Shown: positions 43,248 through 52,269, counted from the stretch's first letter. The stretch is 64,000 bases of DNA from an uncultured bacterium (GCA_949296425.1 CASFPN010000017.1:53936-117935); one strand, 5' to 3'. A program made the numbers and translations. Notes: generated by a model from the sequence alone, not told the origin.

Positions 43248-43595
43248 ATGATTACAAAAGGTATCAGGGGTGCAATTACAGTAAACTCAAATACTGAGTA
43301 TGATATAAAAAATGCAACTTTAGAATTGCTTTCTGAAATGGTTAAGGCAAATAATATTGATAAAAACTTGATTTCTCATGTTATATTTACACTGACAAAT
43401 GATTTAAACGCGGCTTTTCCTGCTAAATTTGCAAGATTAGATTTCGGATGGGATGATGCTGCAATGATGTGTTATCATGAACTTGATGTACCTGCTTCTT
43501 TGCCTATGTGCCTCAGAGTGCTTGTTGTTTTGAATTGTAATGATAATTTTAAACCGCAGTTTGTATATTTAAAAGGCGCACAGAAGCTAAGATAA
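43248..43595 (+). CDS. aroH: Chorismate mutase, AroH type
   Basis: AroH chorismate mutase converts chorismate to prephenate for Phe/Tyr synthesis. The 115-residue product matches the trimeric Bacillus-type family: ITKGIRGAITVNSNTEYDI (active-site Arg), NATLELLSEMV, VIFTLTNDLNAAFPAKFAR (TxDL, FPA.AAR-like), PMCLRVLV (Arg 90 equivalent). ATG 43248 follows GGGAG at good spacing. It follows fmt by 11 bases and its last nine bases overlap the convergent HerA-like gene. Confidence 0.93.
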   Translation: MITKGIRGAITVNSNTEYDIKNATLELLSEMVKANNIDKNLISHVIFTLTNDLNAAFPAKFARLDFGWDDAAMMCYHELDVPASLPMCLRVLVVLNCNDNFKPQFVYLKGAQKLR

Positions 43596-45746
43596 TTTTG
43601 TAATGTCGCTCATTGAGGGGTCAAGCAGTCTTCTTCCGATGTTTGGGAATTCTATTGAACAAAGCATTTTATTACCGTATTTTATCATTTTTTCAACAAC
43701 GCCTTCTCCGTATTTCGGAGTAGACACTCTGTCTCCGGGTTCAAATTTTTGAGAATTATCGTTGTCAGATTCCTCTCCTGGGTAAATAGGAAGCACAGAT
43801 GAAGCGGATTCGCCTTCGTTAAAGTCAATATCCGGTGTGCTGTCAGAATTTATATCGTCAATTAAATTTAAATCATCTTCAGTAAGTTCATCTGCATTAA
43901 AATCTTCCAGTGAAACAGTTTCGTTATCGTCAATTTTTTCATATAATGCTTTGTCTATGTCTTTAGCTACCTGTTCCACTATCTCATCATGTGACTGATG
44001 TTCAGTGCTTTCTGGTGCAGTAATTTCATTTATTTCCTGCTCATCAATTGTAATTTCTGAATTTGTGGTTTCAATCAGTGTGTCATCAAAGAGCGGCTCA
44101 ACTTTAATATCTTCAATTTGGGTATCTTCACCATCTTCAATAACTGTTTCGTCAATCACCGTTTCATCTTCGTTATCTTCTAAAATATTAGGGATTACAG
44201 TTTCTTCAGTGTTGAGTTGCTCAATTACTTCGGATTCAGAATCAGTTTCAGACTCTGTAATATCAATCGGTTCTTCAATTGTTATATCAGGATATTCAAT
44301 GTTTTCAGGATAATCGGATATTGTATCTTCTTCAGTTTCTTCATTTTCTTCCGTTTCAATAACATTGGGTTCTTCAACTGATATTTCAAGTTCTTCGTCT
44401 TCAATATGAGGTTCTTCCTCAATTTGATCTTGCTCAGGCTCCTGAATTTCAATATTTTCAAGCTCAGGTTCAACAGATTGCTGAGTTAAATCTTCTTGAA
44501 TAGTTTCTTCTGTTTTTTCAACTGATTCTGGCTCTTGTACCATTTCTTTATCTTCTTCAAAAGAATCCGGCAGTTCAACAATCAGCGGAATATTTTGTGT
44601 ATGTGCACCGTAAATTATAAATTCATCAGCATTAAGTTTATTCATAAACGTGTTATAGCTTGCAAAATCATGCTGCAGCGTCAGCGGCGCAAACAAAATC
44701 ATATTTTGCGCATTTTCTTTGAGCAGATTTAAATATTTGTATTCGTGCGGGCAAATAATTGTTGTAAATACATTATTTCTCTGCAAAAATGTTTTCAACA
44801 ATTTTTTGTTTGTGTTTTCATTGTCCGCTTTTACAAAAGAATAAATATTAAAATTCTGTGCAGCTAAAACAGTATAAGCATAAGAAAGAATTTCTTTTTG
44901 CAAAACAGCGGGCATATCTGATATATCAACGGTTAAAATGTCATTCTGTTCAACAGCTATAGTGAAATTCAAAATATCTTTTAAAGTTTGTGCAAATACA
45001 TTTAGTTCTTTGTATTTCAAGAGTTTATTTTTAAGAAGAACAAGCTGAGTAATTTTAGTTTCCCTGTACTGCTGGTCTACAACATTTAAAAAAGTTTCGA
45101 ACGGAAGATATCCTTCAGGGAGTGTTTTTGTATATTCCTGAACTTCTATAAAAATATCCTGAATTATCGCTCTGCTTGTTGCATCTACATCATCAAGATC
45201 ATTATCGTAAATAAAATTAATTAAGTCATAATTAAGCGGAAGTCTAAAATCTTTTCCGAATTTTATTTTTTGCCCGAACTCAAAATTACCTTCAGTGTCA
45301 AAAATAATACATTTTTCTTTAATTTGCCTTACAAAATTGTTGATTAAACGGGATGTATTATCAGTATTATTTGAGCAGACTAACAGATTGTTGTTAAGAA
45401 TGGATTTATCAAGACTTAAGACAGTTTCCTGTTCAGCAAGAACGCCTATTTGGAGAGGATTGTCAATCGGAATAATATCTAAAAGTTCATTGGAAGGAAG
45501 TTTTGTTACGGTTGATTTTAATGAAGGTATTGTTCCGTTGTAATTTTTTAAGATACCTTCTTCATTGAATGTAAAAAGTAATTTTACGATAGCAAAGTTT
45601 GAAGCAGCATCGGCTTTTAAATTCATAACCTGTGCAACGTACGGAGTATTAACATCTTGGATTACAACAAATCCTGAAAGCGCAAGGTTATCTTCTGCTT
45701 CATAGGCAATTTTTACCAAATTATTCTTAATTTCCAATACATTCAT
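43587..45746 (-). CDS. HerA-like ATPase-fold protein lacking a P-loop, with acidic linker and UvrD/PcrA-type Tudor tail
   Basis: The 719-residue product has three parts. Residues 1-395 resemble a HerA/DUF87-type domain (GFVVIQDV, IGVLAEQETVLSLDKSILNNNLLVCSNN, CIIFDTEGNFEFG, DILTVDISDMPAVLQKEILSYAY). The Walker A position reads SNNTDNTSRL with no GKT/S, so ATP binding is doubtful. Residues about 395-640 are very acidic low-complexity sequence rich in Glu, Thr, Ile and Ser. The last 55 residues, FEPGDRVSTPKYGEGVVEKM onwards, match the small Tudor-like C-terminal domain by which UvrD/PcrA helicases contact RNA polymerase. ATG 45746 follows GAGGAAG. The domain assignments are by eye; a transcription-linked role is inference. 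Confidence 0.68.
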   Translation of the reverse strand: MNVLEIKNNLVKIAYEAEDNLALSGFVVIQDVNTPYVAQVMNLKADAASNFAIVKLLFTFNEEGILKNYNGTIPSLKSTVTKLPSNELLDIIPIDNPLQIGVLAEQETVLSLDKSILNNNLLVCSNNTDNTSRLINNFVRQIKEKCIIFDTEGNFEFGQKIKFGKDFRLPLNYDLINFIYDNDLDDVDATSRAIIQDIFIEVQEYTKTLPEGYLPFETFLNVVDQQYRETKITQLVLLKNKLLKYKELNVFAQTLKDILNFTIAVEQNDILTVDISDMPAVLQKEILSYAYTVLAAQNFNIYSFVKADNENTNKKLLKTFLQRNNVFTTIICPHEYKYLNLLKENAQNMILFAPLTLQHDFASYNTFMNKLNADEFIIYGAHTQNIPLIVELPDSFEEDKEMVQEPESVEKTEETIQEDLTQQSVEPELENIEIQEPEQDQIEEEPHIEDEELEISVEEPNVIETEENEETEEDTISDYPENIEYPDITIEEPIDITESETDSESEVIEQLNTEETVIPNILEDNEDETVIDETVIEDGEDTQIEDIKVEPLFDDTLIETTNSEITIDEQEINEITAPESTEHQSHDEIVEQVAKDIDKALYEKIDDNETVSLEDFNADELTEDDLNLIDDINSDSTPDIDFNEGESASSVLPIYPGEESDNDNSQKFEPGDRVSTPKYGEGVVEKMIKYGNKMLCSIEFPNIGRRLLDPSMSDITKLS

Positions 45747-45786
45747 TTAGACTTCCTCACTTTGAAAATATTTTATCACGAACATG

Positions 45787-46362
45787 CTAATTTTGAACTA
45801 AATCTTGAAGTTTGTTGTAAATTTCTACAGTCAGCAGGCATATTTTTAAATCCCGTTTTACAAGGCTTTTCAGTGTTTCTTTGTAGCATACAAGGAGTGC
45901 TTTATTTAATCCGTTTTTTTCGTTAAGTATTGTAATAATTTTTTTTGAATACTCTTTATCTCTTGTGTTAGGTTCAATTTTATCGGCAAGAAAAACTATT
46001 TTTTCAAAATCTGTCATATCAAGTTTCCCTAAGGTGTGCCAGCGTATTGCTGATAAAATTTCTTTGTCGGTTATTTTGAATTCTGTATTTGCTATATATG
46101 CGCTTACAGGTGCGTGCAGTGTTTTATAATTAAGCATTTCGCTTTCTTCCACATCCAAATGTTGTTTAATTATATCAAGGAGTTTTTCTTTTGAAAAACA
46201 CTTGGCACAATCATGTAAAAGTCCGGCAAGATAAGCTTTTTCTTCATCAAGATTATATTTTTTTGCAAGCTCTCTTGCGCAATCTGCCGTTCCCAGTGTA
46301 TGAAGGTATCTTTCTTCATTTAAATTTTCTCTAAGCCATTTTTTAATTTCTGTATAATCCAT
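45787..46362 (-). CDS. yqeK: HD-domain Ap4A hydrolase (YqeK family)
   Basis: YqeK proteins hydrolyse diadenosine tetraphosphate symmetrically. The 191-residue product has the HD-domain ligands in order: RYLHTLGTADCARELA (first His), LAGLLHDCAKCF (HD, about 48-49), HAPVSAYIAN, and IRWHTLGKLDMTDFEKIVFLADKIEPNTRD near 105-135, a YqeK signature. It overlaps nadD by 20 bases, the widely conserved nadD-yqeK pair. The ribosome-silencing factor rsfS that often follows is absent here. Confidence 0.93.
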   Translation of the reverse strand: MDYTEIKKWLRENLNEERYLHTLGTADCARELAKKYNLDEEKAYLAGLLHDCAKCFSKEKLLDIIKQHLDVEESEMLNYKTLHAPVSAYIANTEFKITDKEILSAIRWHTLGKLDMTDFEKIVFLADKIEPNTRDKEYSKKIITILNEKNGLNKALLVCYKETLKSLVKRDLKICLLTVEIYNKLQDLVQN

Positions 46363-46927
46363 TTTCTTTTATATAATCCTCAACTTCTTTTGTTACAAAA
46401 CCGGTAATTGCTTTCCCGGCGGCTATTTTTTCCCTTAATTCTGTAGATGAAATGTCAGTAAATTCCATTTTTGCAAACCGGAAATTGTAGCCTTTATTTT
46501 TCAAGCAGGTTAAATCAACTTCACCATTTTCCCGTATAAAAACAATAAATTCAACAAGATTTTTCAATTTATCAGCTTCATGCCAGGTTTCAATCTGTTT
46601 AAATGCATCCGTTCCGATTATAAGATTAATTTTTCCGTCAATGTTAAATTGTTTATAAAGTTCAAGAATTGTATCGTATGTGTAAGATTTATTTTCCCGT
46701 TTAAATTCGATATCAGATATTTCAAAATCAGTATTATTTTTAATAGCAAGTTTTACCATATTATACCTGTGAATACACATAGTCCCGTCGTAATTTTTAT
46801 GAGGAGGCTTGAATGCGGGAATAAAAAGAATTTTATCAAATCCGAAATTTTTTAAAACATAATCAGCCATTCTTAGATGAGCAATATGAATAGGATTGAA
46901 TGTTCCGGCAAATATGCATAATTTCAT
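46343..46927 (-). CDS. nadD: Nicotinate-nucleotide adenylyltransferase
   Basis: NadD makes deamido-NAD from nicotinate mononucleotide and ATP. The 194-residue product has the nucleotidyltransferase motif FAGTFNPIHIAHLRMADYVL (HxxH, residues about 5-24), LFIPAFKPPHK, INLIIGTDAFKQIETWHEADKL and the C-terminal ISSTELREKIAAGK (SSTxxR). ATG 46927 is preceded at six bases by TGCTATAAT, an extended -10, and by no ribosome-binding site, so the nadD-yqeK transcript is probably leaderless. Confidence 0.95.
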   Translation of the reverse strand: MKLCIFAGTFNPIHIAHLRMADYVLKNFGFDKILFIPAFKPPHKNYDGTMCIHRYNMVKLAIKNNTDFEISDIEFKRENKSYTYDTILELYKQFNIDGKINLIIGTDAFKQIETWHEADKLKNLVEFIVFIRENGEVDLTCLKNKGYNFRFAKMEFTDISSTELREKIAAGKAITGFVTKEVEDYIKENGLYRN

Positions 46928-46933
46928 ATAAAA

Positions 46934-46942
46934 ATTATAGCA
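46934..46942 (-). promoter_or_regulatory. Extended -10 promoter of nadD (leaderless start)
   Basis: On the minus strand TGCTATAAT, TTTTAT, ATG 46927. Same geometry as gatD and hydE. Confidence 0.65.
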
Positions 46943-46950
46943 TAAAGAAA

Positions 46951-46976
46951 ACCTGATTTCGGGAATGAAATCAGGT
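46951..46976 (-). terminator. Terminator after small ORF upstream of nadD
   Basis: ACCTGATTT and AAATCAGGT form a perfect 9-bp stem with an eight-base loop; on the minus strand TTTTCTTT follows. It insulates the small ORF at 47015-47179 from the nadD promoter. Confidence 0.8.
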
Positions 46977-47014
46977 AAAAATTTGTAGGGGAAAAATTAA
47001 TTGGAGTTAAATTG

Positions 47015-47179
47015 TTAGATTAAATGTAAAGCTTGTTTGTTTGCCATTGCGATAAAGTTCATCTGTGCAAATAATAATTCAGAACGATCTTCAAACGGTT
47101 GATTATTGTTGACTGTTACTTCATTTTCATAAATGTTTTTTAATTTGTCATCAATTTTTTTTAAATTTGTAACTGCCAT
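47015..47179 (-). CDS. Small ORF (54 codons) with its own terminator
   Basis: ATG 47179 is preceded by GAGAGG at seven to eight bases and the frame runs to TAA 47015, 38 bases before a strong terminator. The peptide begins MAVTNLKKIDDKLKNIY and ends with an amphipathic FAQMNFIAMANKQALHLI. No family is recognised. Support is the ribosome site, frame and terminator. The 47180-47348 stretch upstream holds nothing I can identify. Confidence 0.55.
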   Translation of the reverse strand: MAVTNLKKIDDKLKNIYENEVTVNNNQPFEDRSELLFAQMNFIAMANKQALHLI

Positions 47180-47348
47180 TTTATGCCTCTCATTCTTCTT
47201 ATTTAATTCTGATGTATATATAAAGTATATAAAAAGTATTTAATTTCACAAAACACTCAACTTGTTACATTTCTTTACATTAATTTTAAAAAAGCAATTA
47301 TTTAATAGTTTTTGTTTTTATATTTATATAGGGGAAAATAGGAAAATT

Positions 47349-49535
47349 ATGCTCGAAAACAATATAAACAATCAACAGAAACTTCCTCAGTTTCAAGCAG
47401 TAAATCCGCAGACTGTTCAAGGACAGCAGGTTCCGATGCAGGCTATTAATCCAGAACTTTTGAAACAAAATGTTCAGGACAGTTACGTAAGCAACAGAGT
47501 TTCCGAAACAACAGACGATCCGCAAGGAATGATTTATACTGGTTTACTTGCAATTCCTTCATGGTTTGCTATTGCTAAGGGAATGGATAAATTTTCCGAA
47601 AAGACCCGTGGGGATTATAACAATACTATTTACCATAAAGTCGGGCAGTTTGGAGATGATATTACCAATGCTGTCAAAAACAGTGCATTCGGACGATCTG
47701 CTTTCGGGCAGTCAATAAACAAAGGTTTTAAAAATTTAAGTGAATTTTTCAGAAAGAATTTAATAGACAGATTTAGAATTACGAGAGCAATGGCCTATAC
47801 TCCCTCCAGACCTGAGAATGCTATGGTATTGTCTCAGGCTGACGGTATGCTTGGTTTCTTGGCTGGCGATTATCAGCAGGTAGTTGAAAGCTTTTTAAGA
47901 CCTTCTGCCTCTGTTGATGATCTTGTCCGTTACGGCGCAGATGCTGATGATATCAGAAAATATAAAGATTTATATGCTAGGGCAACATCTCCTGAGGCGC
48001 GTGCGTTAGTTTTAGAAAAGGCTGAATTTGAATGTTTATCCAAATACACCAGAGACAAAAGTAGGCTGCATGATATTGATTCCTTTACTAGCCTCGGATC
48101 GGAAGCGCGTATTAAAAAACTGAAAGAGATGAAAGCTTTCGAATTTGGAGCTGGAAGTCTTGATGAGCTTGAAATGTTGAAAACAAATGTTCACAGCAAT
48201 CCGGCAAAAATCATTGAAGTATCCTCAAATGCCAATAAAAGAATGTTTGCCAGAGCATTTGCCAAAAAGACTGGGTTATTAAACTGGATAAAATTCAATT
48301 TACTTAATCGTGATGTTTACGCTTCTGAATTTTCGAACAAGATGGCCGCATCAGTAGGTAATATGGATCTTAATGCTGATGCCAACAAGGCATATAAGCA
48401 AGCTCTTGAAAGAACAGGACTAATTGACAAAATACCTAAATCAGCTTTGGGCAGATTTTTGAATAAATACATGAATATTGTTCTTGAAGGTGCAACAAAC
48501 AGAGTTGCCGGCGGAAAAATTATGGTATTGATGCAGGCATTTTACTTTGCAGATGTTTTGTACAAGAGTATGAAAGCTGATGGTGTCGGCGAAAAATTAA
48601 AATCATTTGCAGAGCGTTTCACTGAAATGATTGCGTTTTTCGCTTGCATGCCTATGGCTATTAAACTAATGCACAGTATAGGCGGTCTGCAGTATGCCGG
48701 CATGACAAAAGAACAGGTTGAACTCTATCGTAAACATTTAAAAGCTCATAATATGAAAGCTATGTCAGGCGGGTTTGCCAATAAAATCGAATGGAAGGTA
48801 AGTAAGGACAAACTGGTAGAAGAATTGAATGCCGGGGTTAAAAATCCGATAACAAAACTGTTTAAACGCATAGGTCGTATTGTAACAGTCGGACTTGAGC
48901 AAATCAGACCTTACGATAAAACTGACATTGGTGTAATGAAAGACGGTGTAAAAACTTACCGCAAGGGCGTTTGGAACAAGCTAAAAGATTTGTGGCGTCA
49001 TCCAAAATTTGGTATTAAGCAAATGGCAGGCTACCCGATGAGGATTGGTCTAGGTATGATGATTATTCTGCCTTTCCTAGGCAAACTTGCCGTAAAAGGT
49101 TCGCATTTGCTGTTTGGTAAGCCTAAAAATTCTCTGCTTGATGAAGGAAAAGAAAAGCCGCAAGAACAACAACAGCCTCAGTCCGTCCAGCAAACTCAGC
49201 TCCCGCCTCAGTTACAACAGCCGATGCAACAACAGCCTGTTCAGCAAACAACTGCCACTCAATCAACAACAACTGTTACGCAGCCCGGGCAGAGCCCGTC
49301 AAATTTGTTAAATAAATACCAAAACGGTTCGACAACTACAACAACAACTACTACTCAAACTCAAACGACTACCCCGAATCTTTCTGCACCAAATGAGCCT
49401 GTGAGAACTTATATCCCTTCACCTCTTGGTGTTCAAATAATAAATCAGCAAGAAGATACATCTGCTGCAGATCAAGCAATGCTTAGTGCTGACAAGGCAG
49501 CGAAACTTGCAATGCAGACATTAAAAATGAATTAA
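47349..49535 (+). CDS. Large protein with two hydrophobic regions and a Q/T-rich tail, unknown function
   Basis: From ATG 47349 (AGGAAAA before it) the product is 728 residues. The frame is open 87 bases further upstream, but that part has no ribosome site. The N-terminus is Gln-rich (QQKLPQFQAVNPQTVQGQQ), then MIYTGLLAIPSWFAIAKGM is moderately hydrophobic. The centre is mostly helical and basic, with hydrophobic stretches near 425-440 and at MIAFFACMPMAIKLM (about 440-460), and MRIGLGMMIILPFLG near 575. The tail (about 600-700) is low complexity: long stretches of Gln, then runs of Thr. I do not recognise a family. It may be a membrane-associated structural protein; no enzyme motif is seen. 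Confidence 0.75.
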   Translation: MLENNINNQQKLPQFQAVNPQTVQGQQVPMQAINPELLKQNVQDSYVSNRVSETTDDPQGMIYTGLLAIPSWFAIAKGMDKFSEKTRGDYNNTIYHKVGQFGDDITNAVKNSAFGRSAFGQSINKGFKNLSEFFRKNLIDRFRITRAMAYTPSRPENAMVLSQADGMLGFLAGDYQQVVESFLRPSASVDDLVRYGADADDIRKYKDLYARATSPEARALVLEKAEFECLSKYTRDKSRLHDIDSFTSLGSEARIKKLKEMKAFEFGAGSLDELEMLKTNVHSNPAKIIEVSSNANKRMFARAFAKKTGLLNWIKFNLLNRDVYASEFSNKMAASVGNMDLNADANKAYKQALERTGLIDKIPKSALGRFLNKYMNIVLEGATNRVAGGKIMVLMQAFYFADVLYKSMKADGVGEKLKSFAERFTEMIAFFACMPMAIKLMHSIGGLQYAGMTKEQVELYRKHLKAHNMKAMSGGFANKIEWKVSKDKLVEELNAGVKNPITKLFKRIGRIVTVGLEQIRPYDKTDIGVMKDGVKTYRKGVWNKLKDLWRHPKFGIKQMAGYPMRIGLGMMIILPFLGKLAVKGSHLLFGKPKNSLLDEGKEKPQEQQQPQSVQQTQLPPQLQQPMQQQPVQQTTATQSTTTVTQPGQSPSNLLNKYQNGSTTTTTTTTQTQTTTPNLSAPNEPVRTYIPSPLGVQIINQQEDTSAADQAMLSADKAAKLAMQTLKMN

Positions 49536-49583
49536 TTTTTAAATATATAATTCCAGTTAATAAGTAGTTGAATTTTTATAAAA

Positions 49584-49589
49584 ATATAT
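49584..49589 (+). promoter_or_regulatory. Probable -10 of the poly-G pilin-like gene
   Basis: A TATAAT hexamer lies about 40 bases before ATG 49629, and TTAGGAG lies nine to ten bases before that ATG. Both support a real start upstream of the G tract. The exact hexamer position may be off by a few bases. Confidence 0.45.
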
Positions 49590-49628
49590 GTTATAATAAA
49601 TTAGTATTACAATATTAGGAGTGGATTT

Positions 49629-51439
49629 ATGAAAAGTTTGTTAAGATTTGTAAATTTCGGGGGGGGGGCAATCTAAGCTCATATCAAGGGTTTAAGTCTG
49701 CTTACACCCTTCAGGAAATTATAATTGTCATGCTTATAATTTCAGTAATTATTGCATTGACTATAGGAGTAACCGCAAAAAAGCTGGATAAGATCGTTTC
49801 TTATACTTATTATGCTGCTTATTCAACTTTGTCAGATGTCAGCCGACAACTTTTGGGTGATTTTGATCCAAACAATGAAGTTTATATGGCAATACATAAA
49901 CCCGCGTTTGTTGAAAAATTGTTTAATTCTTTCTTTGGAAAAGCTGTTGCTGCCGGCGATGAAGTCCCCGTAAACTGGGATTTCGCTCAAGTAGATTGTG
50001 ATGTATGCATTACTACTGCCTACAGTGGTTGGCTTGAAGATTGTGTTGCAACTTCATATGATTCCGAAGGTTTTCCAAAAACCTTTGCCTGTCCGTATTT
50101 TGATGGCGCCGATATATTGCAACACAGTAGACTGCGTAGAAATACCAATTTTAAAGAATGCGGTAATGCTCTTGGAGCAGACGGTACTCCCGGACAAGGT
50201 CCAATGACTTATGCTTACAGAAGTGATGTGGCCGCAAGGAGTCCGTTCAAAAATATTTATAAAACAACTTGTAACTATCCATGTTATACCCAGGAACAAT
50301 ATAATAACTTTGATAATGCTAATACAGATTTGGAGCCTTGTATCGGGGAAAACTGTAACTGCGGCTCTTATGTTGAGACAGAGTACCGAGTATATACAAA
50401 TTCTTTTCCCTGTGGAACAACTTACGGGGTTCCAGATCCCGGGTTATGTATCACTTGTCCGAGCGGTTATAGAATAAAAAGAGGCAGCGGGTATAGTGAG
50501 GAAGCTCCACTGAAAAATATATCATGTGTCCCGATTAATCCCCAGCCGCCTGTCAATGATGATACTACGCCAACTACTCCGGATGATTCAAATAATCCTG
50601 ATAACTCTGGAGGGCATGATAATACCGGAGGAGATACGGTAACTGAGCCGACTTGCGATATCCCAACTCCTTCTTTGGATGCGACCCCTTGCGGCAAACG
50701 CTGGGACGGGTCACCAGAAGTGTGCGGGTTTGTTGATATTAATCCGTGGCCTCCGGCATGTAAAGATTCTGAAGAATGGAATCAATCATCTTGTTCTTGC
50801 ATTCCAAAGGCGCGTACTTTGCCGCGTAAAGGGCAAAATTTTTGCGAGCAATTTGAAGCCCGGATAAATTCAAAATCCGGAACTACTGTATGTACCGGAG
50901 ATTTAATTAATTCAAATACAACGGATTTTTCATCAAAAACACCTGATATAGTTTTACGAAACGGCATGGCATTATACAATGTTCGTCAAAATCCGACTCA
51001 AATAGCAGCTCTTGCTAATAATACCCAGGCCGGCTCTTATACTGGCGTTCCAAATACAAATGAATACGGTTATACTGTCTATGTTGATATTGATGGAAAA
51101 AGCGGTGATTCTAAACTTTGGGAAGATGTTTATCCTTTCTATATGACTTTATCAGGAAGAGTAATTCCGGCTTATGATAAAGATGTAAATCCGCAAGGTG
51201 CAGGTGGAGACAGTTCTAAATATCTTCAGGTAAGTGTTCAACAGGAAGGTATAAATGTACGAGGCAATAGAACCATTATATGGCTGGAAAAAAGCGTTCC
51301 GTTTAATGTCGGAGCATGCAGGATGGGTTATGTTGGTAAAAATACTCCTTACTGCAGCGGGTTAGAATACGAAGAGGGCTGCGGTGTCGACGGAATAAAC
51401 TGTAAATTGAAAAAAATTGTACCTATTAGATTTTTCTAA
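49629..51439 (+). CDS. Large Cys-rich type IV pilin-like protein, out of frame at a poly-G tract
   Basis: A ribosome site (TTAGGAG) and ATG 49629 open MKSLLRFVNF, then ten G. As read here the frame stops at TAA 49674 after 15 codons. One more G (or two fewer) joins it to an open frame running to 51439: NLSSYQGFKSA followed by YTLQEIIIVMLIISVIIALTI. This is a prepilin leader with Glu at +5. The combined product would be about 603 residues. The ectodomain has more than 25 Cys, Pro/Asp/Asn-rich spacers near 265-300, and a CDIPTPSLDATPCGKRWDG-type region. If the tract is not slipped, internal ATG 49730 could only make a leaderless, probably non-functional form. It is probably a phase-variable pilus tip or adhesin, currently OFF. 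Homopolymer sequencing error is the main alternative. Confidence 0.8.
49659..49668 (+). repeat. 10-base poly-G tract inside the pilin-like gene
   Basis: Ten G lie between codon 10 and the prepilin motif. Tract lengths of 8 or 11 keep the frame; 9, 10 or 12 do not. Confidence 0.9.
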
Positions 51440-51485
51440 CTCCTTTTATTCAACGATATCACTTAAAAACATACAGAGTTAGAAT

Positions 51486-51513
51486 AAAGTTCCGGAGGTT
51501 CCTCCGGGACTTT
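51486..51513 (+). terminator. Terminator after the pilin-like gene
   Basis: AAAGTTCCGGAGG and CCTCCGGGACTTT form a 13-bp stem with one G-T pair and a two-base loop, followed by TCTCTT. Confidence 0.8.
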
Positions 51514-51576
51514 CTCTTAAAAAATTAAACTTGCCCAAATATCTGCAGCATGGTATAATTATTTAAGGAGGGTTTT

Positions 51577-52269
51577 ATGGCTGCTACATTTGATTATAAA
51601 GATTTTGCAAAAGATTTGACTAAACAGGCTGAAGAAGTTATTCCTGAAGATATTGCGTTAAAACATAAAAAGGAATTTCTTGATAAGATTTATAATTTTA
51701 CTTATATTGCAGGCGAAGCATTTTCAAATGATGATGCCATTGAAAACTCTGATACTGCTAAAGTTCTAACACAGATTATATCCGAATGGACTTTTCATAA
51801 GTATGTTGATTTGTTGCGTTCTGGAATTCCTGATATGTATCATGAAAGTATATTGCAAAAACTTGCTTATGTTGCTTTTGAAATGACAAAAGAATCAGCT
51901 GTCGGTAACCTGTCAAAAGAAGAAATGCTTAAACTCGTTGAAGTTCAGTTAAATAAAGCTTATGAAAAATCATGTCATCGTTTGTTGGAAAATAATCAGA
52001 TTTCGCAATCTGTGTTTGATAAGGCAATGAGTCTTTCAAATGTTGATTCTATGAACAATAAGCATCTTTATCATAATATAAAAGTTGTTAAAAATAAGAA
52101 AAGTACTTTTATATATACTGCTGCCGCCTTGGTTTTAGCAATAGTAACAGCATTATTAAACACATTTTTTGATGAATCCCCGAATTTAATAATTTTTAAT
52201 ACGGCCGCAATAATTATTTTATCTGTATATGTAGGTTTTTATATCGGTGCAAACAGATTCTCAAAATAA
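51577..52269 (+). CDS. C-terminally membrane-anchored protein of unknown function
   Basis: The 230-residue product is soluble-looking and helical for about 180 residues, then has two hydrophobic segments (about 172-192 and 198-220) and a short basic tail. AAGGAGG precedes ATG 51577 at ideal spacing and a TATAAT lies about 20 bases further up. No catalytic motif, Cys cluster or known domain is visible. It could be a small membrane-tethered scaffold. The gene stands alone between the pilin terminator and the 6S-like RNA. Confidence 0.7.
   Translation: MAATFDYKDFAKDLTKQAEEVIPEDIALKHKKEFLDKIYNFTYIAGEAFSNDDAIENSDTAKVLTQIISEWTFHKYVDLLRSGIPDMYHESILQKLAYVAFEMTKESAVGNLSKEEMLKLVEVQLNKAYEKSCHRLLENNQISQSVFDKAMSLSNVDSMNNKHLYHNIKVVKNKKSTFIYTAAALVLAIVTALLNTFFDESPNLIIFNTAAIIILSVYVGFYIGANRFSK

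Noticed and set aside
44005..44313. Ser/Val-rich forward ORF
   Set aside because: It is the antisense shadow of the Glu-rich linker of the HerA-like protein.
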